From NCBI RefSeq assembly GCF_000024345.1, contig NC_013729.1:2976001-3040000 (forward strand): 64,000 nucleotides of DNA, given 5' to 3'. This document shows, piece after piece, positions 35,700 through 44,363 of this stretch. The translations under genes were made by a program, and so were the position numbers. Origin of the DNA: Kribbella flavida DSM 17836 (GTDB taxonomy: Bacteria; Actinomycetota; Actinomycetes; Propionibacteriales; Kribbellaceae). The notes below the pieces were generated by a model, which was not told where the DNA came from, made no database searches, and saw nothing but the letters and a program-made list of their open reading frames with translations. Within the stretch, counting starts at the first letter, position 1. Each line of letters starts with the position of its first letter.

Positions 35700-36752
35700 T
35701 CAGGGGATTGCTTGTGCGGCGTCGAACCAGTTCGCGGGGGAGGTGGGAGTGGCGGTGAGTTCCAGGCCGTTGGCGATCTTGAGCAACTCGGCCTGCGGCA
35801 GTCTTCCCCAGTTGTCGAGCATGACAGTGAAGCCATCGCCCTGGATGAGCAGTCCCTGCTGCATCCAGTAGGCGGTTCGGCCATTGACGGTCAGGCCCTT
35901 GACGGCACCGGTCGGTCGGAGTCCGGCGCCGAGAGGTTGGACGGTGAAGTCGATGCGCAGGTCGACGTCCCGCAGTTCGAATTTGCTCGCCGGGTCGACC
36001 ACGATGCTGCTCCGCGCGTTGTTGCCGTCGCCGATGTAGGCCTGGAAGCTGCCTCGGGTCCGGCGGGCTGGGTTGGTCGAGGGGGTCAGGCTCAAACCGC
36101 CCACCGTGAAACCGGCGGGCAGGTAGCCGATCTTGTACGGCGCCGCAAGCCGCTGGGGCGACCTTTGCACCTTCCGGGCGAGTTCCTCGGCCTTCGCCGG
36201 GTCGGCGGCATCCCGGACTCCGCAGTGGCTGGTGGTCCAGCTGCCGGCGGTCGGCTCCCAGACGATCGTCGGGGCCGGCCTGCTCGGATCCGTCACATTC
36301 GCCAGCTCCGCCCGATACGCCCGAGCGCCGTTGATGTCGAGCGTCGGACTGCTCGCCGGGATCGTGCTCGGATCAAAAGAACCGGCCGCGTGGGAGCGAA
36401 GCACACAGGTGGTCCGCTTGCTGCCGCCTTCGAGGACAAGACCCTGGCTTGTCCGGGTGAAGCCGCGCGAGCCGTGGACCGCGAGGTCGCGCGGCAGCTC
36501 GAGCGACAGCCGGTCGCGCCAGGGGCTGTCGGCTTCCTGCTGCCCGGCGGGCTGGGCTGAATCGTCGTGCCTGACCAGCACCGGCACCAGAAGTGCCGCG
36601 GCGGTCGTCGCCAAGGCCACGCCGATCACCACGGGGGTGCGGCTGCGCCGTACCCGCGGCGGGGTGTGGAAGGCGGCAAGCACTCGCTCGGCGGCGGGCG
36701 CGGTGGACGCGAGGTGCTCGAAGGCCTCGCGAAGGTCGTCTTCAGTGCGCAT
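35700..36752 (-). CDS. Membrane-anchored protein, putative anti-sigma factor
   Basis: 350 residues. The N-terminal cytoplasmic part (MRTEDDLREAFEHLASTAPA) is followed by one membrane helix (VVIGVALATTAAALLVPVL) and a large extracytoplasmic domain (GFTVGGLSLTPSTN, TVNGRTAYWMQQGLLIQGDG). It overlaps the SigE-type factor gene by 11 nt. The layout, a sigma factor followed by a single-helix protein, is recurrent in actinobacteria and suggests regulation of the sigma factor. There is no classical anti-sigma zinc motif. Confidence 0.72.
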   Translation of the reverse strand: MRTEDDLREAFEHLASTAPAAERVLAAFHTPPRVRRSRTPVVIGVALATTAAALLVPVLVRHDDSAQPAGQQEADSPWRDRLSLELPRDLAVHGSRGFTRTSQGLVLEGGSKRTTCVLRSHAAGSFDPSTIPASSPTLDINGARAYRAELANVTDPSRPAPTIVWEPTAGSWTTSHCGVRDAADPAKAEELARKVQRSPQRLAAPYKIGYLPAGFTVGGLSLTPSTNPARRTRGSFQAYIGDGNNARSSIVVDPASKFELRDVDLRIDFTVQPLGAGLRPTGAVKGLTVNGRTAYWMQQGLLIQGDGFTVMLDNWGRLPQAELLKIANGLELTATPTSPANWFDAAQAIP

Positions 36753-37236
36753 GGTGGGCTCCGGAGAGGTCGTTGGTCAGCTCGATACGGAGGGCGGCGA
36801 GCGCCCGGGAGGCGTGCGCGCGGACCGTGCTGGTCGCACAGCCGAGGGTGTCGGCGATCTCCTGGTCGGACTGCCCGCCGTAGTAGCGCAGAACCAGGAC
36901 GGCGCGTTGCCGCCGCGGCAGTTTGGCCAGCTCACCGATCAACTGGTCGCGATCGGCCTGCTGGCGAGCGTGATCGGCGACCGGTTCGGCCGGAAGGATC
37001 TCGGGCCGCGGCACGAACCGCGACCACTTCCGCCGCCAGGAAAGGAACTCGTTCACGACCATCCGGCGCAGGTACGCCTCCGGCTGGTCGGCGGACCGGA
37101 CCCGGTCCCAGTGCCGGTGCGCCTTGATCAGGACGTCCTGCACCACGTCCTCGGCCAGGTCGCCACCGCCGCACAGAACGGCCGCGAACCGCAGCAACCG
37201 TGGCAGCCCGGCCGGGGCCCACTCGTCGAACGTCAC
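36742..37236 (-). CDS. SigE-family ECF sigma factor
   Basis: 164 residues from GTG 37236, with GAGGAG 5 nt upstream. Region 2 is at about 10-70 (LPRLLRFAAVLCGG, LAEDVVQDVLIKAHRHW, AYLRRMVVNEFLSWRR), region 4 near 105-155 (LPRRQRAVLVLRYYGGQSDQE, STVRAHASRALAALR). The compact form with YYGG before the recognition helix is typical of the actinobacterial SigE-like group (TIGR02983). It is coupled to the downstream membrane protein. Confidence 0.9.
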   Translation of the reverse strand: MTFDEWAPAGLPRLLRFAAVLCGGGDLAEDVVQDVLIKAHRHWDRVRSADQPEAYLRRMVVNEFLSWRRKWSRFVPRPEILPAEPVADHARQQADRDQLIGELAKLPRRQRAVLVLRYYGGQSDQEIADTLGCATSTVRAHASRALAALRIELTNDLSGAHHAH

Positions 37237-37320
37237 GCCGTCTCCTCGCTCGAACTGCTCTGTCCCACTAAAGACCCGGGCCGGGGCCGATCTGCTGCGT
37301 GCAACTTTCCCACCAGGTGA

Positions 37321-37332
37321 GAAATCGATTTC
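37321..37332. promoter_or_regulatory. Palindrome GAAATCGATTTC upstream of the GH172 gene
   Basis: A perfect 12-bp palindrome with central CG, 30 nt upstream of the -10 hexamer TAGGCT (37362-37367). The central CG and flanking A/T resemble a LacI-family operator. The -10 ends 7 nt before the GH172 ATG. Confidence 0.5.
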
Positions 37333-37374
37333 CTTTCTGCCCGCCGAGCGCCGAACCGGCTTAGGCTCGCCGGC

Positions 37375-38448
37375 ATGACTCTTGGGAACCTGACCGGAAT
37401 CAGCGCCGTCGTGGCCGTCGAGACCCGCTCCATCAGCGCGGAGAACCCGACCGGCGAGCCCGGCCAGGGCGGCCGCCGGACCGAGGGCACCGGCGCCCAC
37501 GCGGCCCGCGACCTCGGCCAGGGCTGGAAGGTGTCGCCGTCGATCGAGATCGGTCCGGGCGAGACCGCCGCGCTCGCCGACATCGCCGGCTCCGGCTGCA
37601 TCACGCACGTCTGGCTCACCACGCACACCGACAACTGGCGCCGGCTGGTGCTGCGCGCGCACTGGGACGGCGACGAGGCGCCGGCGGTCGAGGCGCCGGT
37701 CGGGGACTTCTTCTGCTCCGGGTGGGGCCGGTTCGCGCAGGTCAGCTCGCTGCCGGTCGCGGTCAACCCGAACGGCGGATTCAACTGCTACTGGGAGATG
37801 CCGTTCCGCTCGCAGGCGACGGTGACGCTGGAGAACACCTCCGACGAGAAGGTGGTCGTCTACTTCCAGATCGACTACTGGCTCGGCGAGGTCGCCGCCG
37901 GGTCGGCCTACCTGCACGCGCAGTGGCGCCGGAGCAACCCGCTGCCCGCGAAGACCGTGCACACGGTGCTGGACGGCGTCGAGGGACCGGGGCACTACGT
38001 CGGCACCTACCTCGCCTGGGGTGTGAACAGTTCCGGCTGGTGGGGCGAGGGCGAGGTGAAGTTCTACCTGGACGACGACGAGGACTTCCCGACGATCTGC
38101 GGCACCGGGACCGAGGACTACTTCGGCGGTGCCTGGAACTTCGACCTCGGCCCCGAGCGCGGCGGCTACGCCGAGTTCAGTACGCCGTACCTCGGGATGC
38201 CGCAGGTGATCCGCCCGGACGGCCAGTACGCGAGCCAGCAGCGGTTCGGCATGTACCGCTTCCACCTGCCCGACCCGATCCGCTTCCGGACCAGGCTGCG
38301 CGTCGACGTGCAGGCGCTCGGCTGGCGCTCCGGCGGGCGCTACCTGCCGCTGCAGGACGACATCGCCTCGACCGCGTTCTTCTACAGCACCAGGACCAGC
38401 ACCACGCGTCCCGAAGCGCCCACCCACGACGGTATGGAGATCTGCTAG
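37375..38448 (+). CDS. DUF2961/GH172 glycoside hydrolase
   Basis: 357 residues, no signal peptide. Family landmarks are the N-terminal ISAENPTGEPGQGG, SGCITHVWLTTHTDNWRRL, then FNCYWEMPFRSQA, and TICGTGTEDYFGGAWNF with an acidic residue near 245 likely to be catalytic. DUF2961 was reclassified as GH172 after members were shown to act on difructose dianhydride and alpha-D-arabinofuranosides, so arabinan-type substrates are possible. The mRNA looks leaderless. The stop overlaps the opposite gene's stop in CTAG. Confidence 0.87.
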   Translation: MTLGNLTGISAVVAVETRSISAENPTGEPGQGGRRTEGTGAHAARDLGQGWKVSPSIEIGPGETAALADIAGSGCITHVWLTTHTDNWRRLVLRAHWDGDEAPAVEAPVGDFFCSGWGRFAQVSSLPVAVNPNGGFNCYWEMPFRSQATVTLENTSDEKVVVYFQIDYWLGEVAAGSAYLHAQWRRSNPLPAKTVHTVLDGVEGPGHYVGTYLAWGVNSSGWWGEGEVKFYLDDDEDFPTICGTGTEDYFGGAWNFDLGPERGGYAEFSTPYLGMPQVIRPDGQYASQQRFGMYRFHLPDPIRFRTRLRVDVQALGWRSGGRYLPLQDDIASTAFFYSTRTSTTRPEAPTHDGMEIC

Positions 38449-39656
38449 GGCGTCGGCAGCGGCTTCTCGAGAGCCGCGACGGTCAGGATCACCACCGCCG
38501 CGGTCCAGCCGAGGGGAGCTTCGCCGGCCGGTCGAAGATCCCGGTTGAGCTTCTCGGGAAGCGCTCCGCTGGGAGTTCGGTGGGTGTCGAGCCAGTGCAG
38601 CAGCTCGGCGGCGGTCGCCCGGTCGCCCCGGGCGGCCGCGCTCAGCGCGAACAGGGCAGTCTGCGGCGTCCAGGCGACGCCGTCGGCGCGCCACTGCTCG
38701 CCGGGCGTGACGCCGCCGTTGGGTTGGGTCAGGACCCGGTGGCTGCGCTCGATCGCCGCGGTGACCACCGGACGCTCGGGGGCGAACGGCGGGCCGAGCA
38801 CAGTGACGATCGCGTCCGCGCTGCCGCCGAGGCCGATGTCGAAGCCGCCCTCCAGGAGTGACACGGCCTCGGCCGGGGTGCGCGGGTAGTCGGGGGCGAA
38901 CCGGCGCTCTGTTGCCGTTGACAACCGATCGAGGGCCCGCCGCCAGCGGTCGCCCTCGGCGCTGTGGCCGAGCTTCCGGGCGATGGCGACCCCGGACCTC
39001 AGGCCGGTGAGCAGTGGCGCGACGGTGCCGAGCGTGACCTCCGACTCCGGCTTCTCCCAGTAGTCGGGGGACGGGCCCGGCAGCCCGTCGTCGCGCAGTT
39101 CGGCGACGATCTGGTCGGCCGACTCCTTGACCATCGGCCAGTACCGCTCGAGGTCACGCCCGCAGAACCAGGTCGCCCAGACCACCCAGCCCGATCCGTC
39201 GAGCTGGTCCTCCCGCCCGTCCTGCGGTACCGCGCCGGTCTCCGCGACGTACCGGGCCGCCCACCGACCGGCCGCCGGCCGGACCCGGTCCAGGAAGCCG
39301 AGCACCTGCGCCGCCTCGTCGTACTGGCCGACCGCGCAGCGGGCCGCCGCCACGAACGACGCGTCCCGCGGCCAGACGAACCGCCACGGCCCGTCCCAGC
39401 CGGCCAGGGTCGCGCCGTTCGGCAACGTCAGCGCGTCGAGGTCCGCGAGCGCGTACCGCACCAGCTCCGCGTACGGCGTACCGGCGGCCGGGCCCGGTCC
39501 CGGCGGCACCGGCCGTCCGGGGATGCCGTCGGCAACCAGTTGCGGCTGCGGGTTGCGCTCCAGGTTGGAGACGGTGCCGCCGGCAAGGATGGCGAGCAGC
39601 GCGGCGATCACGGCGGCCGGGTACCACCGGATCCGTCGCGCGCTGTTGTCCCGCAT
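38445..39656 (-). CDS. GH15-like (glucoamylase-fold) membrane-anchored protein
   Basis: 403 residues. A single N-terminal membrane helix (WYPAAVIAALLAILAGG) anchors a six-hairpin alpha/alpha toroid. GH15-type motifs are visible: WRFVWPRDASFVAAA, QLDGSGWVVWATWF, PSPDYWEKPES and C-terminal LPEKLN/PLGWTAAVVILT. It may hydrolyse alpha-glucosides outside the membrane; exact specificity is unknown. It converges on GH172 with shared CTAG stops. Confidence 0.8.
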   Translation of the reverse strand: MRDNSARRIRWYPAAVIAALLAILAGGTVSNLERNPQPQLVADGIPGRPVPPGPGPAAGTPYAELVRYALADLDALTLPNGATLAGWDGPWRFVWPRDASFVAAARCAVGQYDEAAQVLGFLDRVRPAAGRWAARYVAETGAVPQDGREDQLDGSGWVVWATWFCGRDLERYWPMVKESADQIVAELRDDGLPGPSPDYWEKPESEVTLGTVAPLLTGLRSGVAIARKLGHSAEGDRWRRALDRLSTATERRFAPDYPRTPAEAVSLLEGGFDIGLGGSADAIVTVLGPPFAPERPVVTAAIERSHRVLTQPNGGVTPGEQWRADGVAWTPQTALFALSAAARGDRATAAELLHWLDTHRTPSGALPEKLNRDLRPAGEAPLGWTAAVVILTVAALEKPLPTP

Positions 39657-39675
39657 CAGCGGCCTCCTGGCTTCG

Positions 39676-40557
39676 CTACTGGGCGAGGTGCTGGACCTCG
39701 GCCTCGATCTTGCGTCGCGGCGCCAGTTCCACCAGGTACATCGCCGAGACCACCAGGGCCCCGCCGATCAGCATCCGCGCCGTCACGCTCTCCGACCCGA
39801 ACAGGACGGCGAACCCGGACGCGAACACCGGCTCCATCGTCATCGCGATCGCAGCGCGGGTCGGGGTGAGGTGCGCCTGGGCCCAGGTCTGCACGATCAG
39901 CGCGAGCGCGCCGGCGACCAGGGCCATGTAGACCACCCGGACCCAGTCGCCGCCACCCGACGGCAGCGCGAACCCGCCGGGGATCGCGCCGACCGCGCAG
40001 ACCACGGTGATTACCACCATCTGCAACGCCGACAGGCCGAACGCGTTGGACGGTGTCGACCAGGCGCCGAGGCCGATGATGTGCAGCGCGTACAGGCCGG
40101 CCGAGGCAAGCGTCAGCAGCTCGCCGGTGCCGAGGCTGAAGTCGCGCAGGGACAGCACGCCCAGGCCGACCGTCGCCAGCGCGACCGCGACCCAGGCCCA
40201 GCGCCCGATCTTGTGCCGCAGGATGACCGCGGCGAGCAGCGGGGTGAACACGACGTACATGCCGGTCACGAAGCCGGACACACTGGCCGACGTGTGCCGC
40301 AGCCCTTCGGTCTGCACGAGCTGCGCGACGCCGTAGGTGATGCCGAGGGCCACCCCCCGGCCGCGGTCCAGGCGGCTCAACCGCGCGATCGCGGGCGGAT
40401 GCACCAGGATCAGCGCGGCCGCGGCGATCAGGAACCGCAACGCCAGGTAGTCGGCAACGTCCATCCTGGTGAGCAGGTCCTTGGTCAGGAAGAACGTCGA
40501 TCCCCACGCCGCGGCCACCGAGAGCAAGGCGATGACGGCGATGCGGGGGTGGTTCAC
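39676..40557 (-). CDS. EamA/DMT-family transporter
   Basis: 293 residues from GTG 40557, after which the first helix begins at once (IAVIALLSVAAAWGSTFFL). A GTG at 40599 would add 14 residues. Ten helices are visible in two EamA repeats (RFLIAAAALILV, GFVTGMYVVFTPLLAAVIL; LIVQTWAQAHLTPTRAAIAM and EPVFASGFAVLF). It is a small-molecule exporter of unknown substrate. It lies 73 bp downstream of the PASTA kinase gene on the same strand. Confidence 0.87.
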   Translation of the reverse strand: MNHPRIAVIALLSVAAAWGSTFFLTKDLLTRMDVADYLALRFLIAAAALILVHPPAIARLSRLDRGRGVALGITYGVAQLVQTEGLRHTSASVSGFVTGMYVVFTPLLAAVILRHKIGRWAWVAVALATVGLGVLSLRDFSLGTGELLTLASAGLYALHIIGLGAWSTPSNAFGLSALQMVVITVVCAVGAIPGGFALPSGGGDWVRVVYMALVAGALALIVQTWAQAHLTPTRAAIAMTMEPVFASGFAVLFGSESVTARMLIGGALVVSAMYLVELAPRRKIEAEVQHLAQ

Positions 40558-40630
40558 CAGCAAAGCTAACCAGACACCTGACAGCGCCGCCAAAAGCACC
40601 GGAACCGCTCACCGGCGAGGGCGCGCCCGG

Positions 40631-42661
40631 TCAGACGACGGTGACGACGACCGTCGTGCCGGGCTGGGCCTTCCGGCCGGCGGCCGGGTTCTGGCCGGCG
40701 ACCAGGTTCAGGCCCAGGTGGAACGGTGCCTGCTCCACCTTCACCGTGAACCCCGCGTCGGTGAGGATCTTCTGCGCCTCCGCCAGGCCCTTGCGGCGTA
40801 CGTTCGGCACGTCGACCAGCGGCGGGCCCTTGGAGACGACCAGCTTGACCTTGTCCTTGGCGAACAGGGTGCCGCTGCTCGGGGTCTGGCTGACGACCGA
40901 GCCGGCCGGCACCTTCTCGTCGTACTCGTCGGTGCGTTCGACGGTGAAGCCGGCCTTGCGCAGCGTGCGGCTGGCTACCTTGACCGGCTTGCCGGTGGTG
41001 TCCGGGACGGTGATCGGCCGGCGGCCCTGGCTGACCCAGAGATTGACCGTGTTGCCCGGCTTCATCACCGTGTCGAACTTCGGCGTGAACGTGATCACCC
41101 GGCCGGCCGGCACCGTCTCGCTGTAGCTGTCGGTGACCCGGCCGGTGACCAGCTTGATCGAGTCCAGCGCCCGCTTGGCCGCCTCCAGGTTGAGCCCGGC
41201 GAGCTGCGGAACGCGGTAGCGCTCGGGTCCCTTGGAGACGATCAGCCCGATCTCGCCGTCCTTGCGGATCCGGTCGCCGGGCGCCGGACTGGTCTCCATC
41301 ACCTGGCCGCGCGGCACGGTCTCGGAGAAGTCCTGGTTGGCCAGGGTCGTGCGCAGGCCGACCTCACCCGCCTTCGCGGAGGCTTCCGTGGCGGTGAGGT
41401 TGAGCAGCACCGGCGTCGCCGTGTAGCGGTGGATGCCGTAGTACCAACCGGCCGCGCCGACACCGATCGCCAGGGCGAGGACGGCGATCAGCGCGATCAG
41501 CCCGCGGCCCTTGCGCGGCGGCTGCGGCGTCACCCGGGTCGCCGGCGGGGGTGGCGCGCCACCCGGCTCGAACGGTACGACGATCGTGTCGTTGCGCCGG
41601 GCCGGCTGGTGGTACCCGTTCGAGTACGCCGGGTCGTGGTACCCGTTCGCGGAGGCCGGCTCGTCGGCGTACTGGTCGCGGCGGTGCTCGACGTAACCGG
41701 TGCCGCGGGTGTAGCCGTCGTCGTAGCCGGACTCGTCGCGCATCGCCTGCAGCGGCACGGTCAGGTCGCCGGTCAGGTCGGGATCGTCCGGGAGCCCTTC
41801 CTCCAGCGCGCTCCGCACCCGCCGGACCTGCCGGCTCAGCACCCGCGCGTCGGCCGGCCGCAGATCCCGGTCCCGGGCGGTCGCCCGCTGCACCAGCGCG
41901 TCGACGTACGGCGGGATGCCCGGCTCGAGCGCGGACGGCGGCGGCACGTCGGCGTGCACGTGGGCGTAGGCGACCTGGATCGGGGTGTCGCCGGTGTGCG
42001 GCTTGCTGCCGGTCAGCAGCTCGTAGAGCAGGATGCCGGCGGAGTACACGTCGGACCGTGCGTCGGCGCTGCCGTCGGTGACGAGCTCGGGAGCCAGGTA
42101 GGAGACCGTGCCCATCAGCAGGCCCTGGGTCGCGGTCTGCCCGGTCGTGGTCACTGCCCGGGCGAGGCCGAAGTCGGCGACCTTGACCGTTCCCTCGTCG
42201 GAGATCAGCACGTTCTCGGGCTTGATGTCGCGGTGCACGATGCCGGCGTCGTGGGCCGCGGAGAGCGCGGACAGCACCGGCGTCAGCAGGTCGAGCGCGC
42301 GGGCCGGGGACAGCGGCGCCTGCTGGCGGATCACGTCGCGCAGCGTCCGGCCGGGCACGTACTCCATCGCCAGGAACAGCGTGCCGTCGTCCTCGCCCTG
42401 GTCGAAGACCGCCACCACGTTCGGGTGCGACAGCTTCGCGGCGGCCCGCGCCTCGGCGACGAACCGGCGGCCGAACTCGGCGTCGTCGCCCATGCCGAGG
42501 TGCATCACCTTGAGCGCGACGACCCGGTCCAGCCGCATGTCGAGGGCCTCGTAGACGGTCGCCATGCCGCCCTTCGCGACGCGCGCACCCACGCGGTACC
42601 GCCGGTCGAGCACTCGCCCGACTAGGCGGTCGCCAACCTGGGTGTGTACGTCGTCCGTCAC
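40631..42661 (-). CDS. PknB-type Ser/Thr protein kinase with PASTA repeats
   Basis: 676 residues from GTG 42661. The kinase domain is at about 20-285: ATP Lys in VVALKVMHL, catalytic HRDIKPENV, DFGLA, and YLAPEL. A linker with Tyr/Gly/Asp repeats follows, then one membrane helix (GLIALIAVLALAIGVGAAGW), then four extracellular PASTA repeats ending VVVTVV. Such kinases sense peptidoglycan fragments and control cell-wall growth. A LysM/transglycosylase gene lies just upstream. Its position resembles pknL in the mycobacterial fadD15-metF block, though PknL lacks PASTA. Confidence 0.93.
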   Translation of the reverse strand: MTDDVHTQVGDRLVGRVLDRRYRVGARVAKGGMATVYEALDMRLDRVVALKVMHLGMGDDAEFGRRFVAEARAAAKLSHPNVVAVFDQGEDDGTLFLAMEYVPGRTLRDVIRQQAPLSPARALDLLTPVLSALSAAHDAGIVHRDIKPENVLISDEGTVKVADFGLARAVTTTGQTATQGLLMGTVSYLAPELVTDGSADARSDVYSAGILLYELLTGSKPHTGDTPIQVAYAHVHADVPPPSALEPGIPPYVDALVQRATARDRDLRPADARVLSRQVRRVRSALEEGLPDDPDLTGDLTVPLQAMRDESGYDDGYTRGTGYVEHRRDQYADEPASANGYHDPAYSNGYHQPARRNDTIVVPFEPGGAPPPPATRVTPQPPRKGRGLIALIAVLALAIGVGAAGWYYGIHRYTATPVLLNLTATEASAKAGEVGLRTTLANQDFSETVPRGQVMETSPAPGDRIRKDGEIGLIVSKGPERYRVPQLAGLNLEAAKRALDSIKLVTGRVTDSYSETVPAGRVITFTPKFDTVMKPGNTVNLWVSQGRRPITVPDTTGKPVKVASRTLRKAGFTVERTDEYDEKVPAGSVVSQTPSSGTLFAKDKVKLVVSKGPPLVDVPNVRRKGLAEAQKILTDAGFTVKVEQAPFHLGLNLVAGQNPAAGRKAQPGTTVVVTVV

Positions 42662-42711
42662 GTGCGGTGAGCCGCCTCTCGAAGCCTGTCTGCAATGAGA
42701 GTGTAAATAAG

Positions 42712-42747
42712 CGGTCCGGGCGCGGCTCCACCGCCGCGCCGGGACCG
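42712..42747. terminator. Terminator after the LysM/transglycosylase gene
   Basis: The arm CGGTCCGGGCGCGGC (42712-42726) pairs with its complement (42733-42747) at 14 of 15 positions around a 6-nt loop. On the minus strand the stem is followed by the T-rich TTATTTACAC. It stands between the LysM gene and the kinase gene. Confidence 0.75.
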
Positions 42748-42764
42748 CCCAGGGTCACGCACTG

Positions 42765-43805
42765 CTACGCCGGGTTCCAGCCGCTCTCCAGCTGGGCCTT
42801 GATCCGCAGCACGCTCTTCACGTACTGCTTCGTGTCGGCGTACATGCCGTTGCGCCGTACGCCGCCGAGGCCCTGGTAGTAGCCGGCGATCGCGATGTCG
42901 AGCTTCGCGGCGGAGGTCAGATGATCCAGCAGCACCACCCCGGCGGTGATGTTGTCGCGCGGGTTCAGCAGGTCCAGCTTGCGGCCGACGATGCCGGAAG
43001 TGAACCGCCCGGTGGACGGGATCACCTGCATCGCGCCGACCGCGTTCGCCGGCGAGACGACGCGCTGCTTCCAGCCCGACTCCTGCCAGGAGATCGCCAG
43101 CGCGAGCTCGGGATCGACGCCGTACCGCTTCGAAGTGCTGACGATCATCGACCGGATCTGGCCGCGGCCGGGCAGCTTGCGGGTCTTCAGCGTGGCCCGG
43201 TTCCGGTCGGCGGCGCTCACCACGGTGTCGGAGTAGATGCGCCCGGCAAACGTGTTGTTCTTCTTCTTGGCCTTCTTCGGAATCGGTTTGGCGACCGGCA
43301 CCGGGACCTGGATCGGCTTGCCCACGTAGATCCGGTCGCTGCGCTGCAGTCCGTTCACCGCCAGCAGGTAGCGCTGCGTGACGTGGTACCGCCGGGCGAT
43401 GCCGCCGATCGTGTCGCCGGACTTCACCAGGTAGGTGATCCGCCCGCGGCTGCTGGTCGCCCGCGGCGCCTGCTTCGGCTGCGCTCCGGGCAGCCGCAGC
43501 GTCTCACCGGCGTAGATGGCGTTGCCGTTGCCCGGCAGGTCGTTCAGCGCGACCAGCGTCTTCACGGTCGTGCCGTACCGCGCGGCGATGTGACTCAGCG
43601 TGTCACCCTGCTTCACCTTGTACTGGCCGAACCCCGGCGAGCCCGCGGTGATCAGCCCGGCCGCGATCAGTGGCACCGCGAACCCGGTCAGCACCTTCGC
43701 GACCGTACGCCGCCGGCTCCGTGGCGCGGTGGTGTGTTGCTCGGAAACTGCGCTCGGCTGGACGTCTTGGGCGGGCTCCGTCGGCTGAGTGTGCGTGCTG
43801 CTCAT
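42765..43805 (-). CDS. LysM-repeat lytic transglycosylase-like protein
   Basis: 346 residues from the ATG at 43805, with GGGGAGA upstream; an ATG directly before it (43808) is equivalent. An N-terminal membrane helix or signal anchor (VLTGFAVPLIAAGLITAG) is followed by two LysM domains (YKVKQGDTLSHIAARYG and YLVKSGDTIGGIARRY) and a C-terminal SLT fold (LALAISWQESGWKQ, catalytic Glu; NAVGAMQVIP). It acts on peptidoglycan outside the cell. Upstream lies the repeat-rich 745-bp gap. Confidence 0.9.
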   Translation of the reverse strand: MSSTHTQPTEPAQDVQPSAVSEQHTTAPRSRRRTVAKVLTGFAVPLIAAGLITAGSPGFGQYKVKQGDTLSHIAARYGTTVKTLVALNDLPGNGNAIYAGETLRLPGAQPKQAPRATSSRGRITYLVKSGDTIGGIARRYHVTQRYLLAVNGLQRSDRIYVGKPIQVPVPVAKPIPKKAKKKNNTFAGRIYSDTVVSAADRNRATLKTRKLPGRGQIRSMIVSTSKRYGVDPELALAISWQESGWKQRVVSPANAVGAMQVIPSTGRFTSGIVGRKLDLLNPRDNITAGVVLLDHLTSAAKLDIAIAGYYQGLGGVRRNGMYADTKQYVKSVLRIKAQLESGWNPA

Positions 43806-43907
43806 CATCCATCTCCCCGTGTCAACGTCCTTTGACCGTAAGTGGTGGTGCTGATGAGACAACAGGTGTCAACGGTGCCGAAGTTACGGCTGTTACGTAA
43901 GCTTTAC

Positions 43908-43923
43908 AGTTCAGGACTGAACT
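43908..43923. promoter_or_regulatory. Palindrome AGTTCAG-GA-CTGAACT upstream of the LysM gene
   Basis: A perfect 7+2+7 inverted repeat about 100 nt upstream of the start codon in an AT-rich stretch. The palindrome ACATGCATGT (43924-43933) follows directly. This looks like an operator cluster for a cell-wall gene; the regulator is unknown. Confidence 0.5.
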
Positions 43924-44068
43924 ACATGCATGTGGTTCACAATCGTCGCTCCGGAAGGGGTTTACGCACAGATGCCGGTGGCAACTGATGCTGGAGGCAT
44001 CTAATGGGGTTTGCCCTGGCGGCGGGTGGGAATCCGCCTCCGTTGGGTGTGCCGAGCCGGAGCGCGAT

Positions 44069-44141
44069 GGGTTAACCCATGAGATGCATGGTTGGCCCGC
44101 CAGAATCTGCTGGGCCAACCATGCATGCGATGGGTTGACCC
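44069..44141. repeat. 73-nt palindromic element, family 1, copy C
   Basis: Arms 44069-44097 and 44113-44141 pair at 25 of 29 positions around a 15-nt spacer. The outer arm ends read GGGTTAACCCAT and the inner ends ATGCATGGTTGGCC. It is very close to copy A although 27.6 kb away, and unrelated to the genes that flank copy A. Confidence 0.85.
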
Positions 44142-44189
44142 ACCGGAGTTGGCGCGATGCCCGGGACCACCCGCCCCAGTGCGCGACCA

Positions 44190-44331
44190 ACCCAGCATCG
44201 CTCAGCGCCGATCCCGTACTGCGCCGAGGTCCTGCCCCGAAGAGGGTGGAGCGGGGTACAACGGCTATGCCACCACCGGCCGGGCTGTGACAGGCAGCAC
44301 CGGGACGACCGGTGGGGGACTCCACAACCGC
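44190..44331. repeat. Imperfect direct repeat, unit 1
   Basis: Shares CCCGTACTGCGC, GAGGT and GACTCCACAACC-like ends with unit 2 at 44364-44503, offset by 173 nt. Similarity is highest at the ends and lower in the middle. No coding potential is evident. Confidence 0.5.
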
Positions 44332-44363
44332 TTACGCGGACATCCGCACCAGCCGCAAACCAC

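Noticed and set aside
43822-44325. Protein-coding ORF across repeat copy C
   Set aside because: Its Trp/Val/Asn/Pro-rich translation recurs at 16385-16645 only because both cross the palindromic repeat, not because of a protein family.
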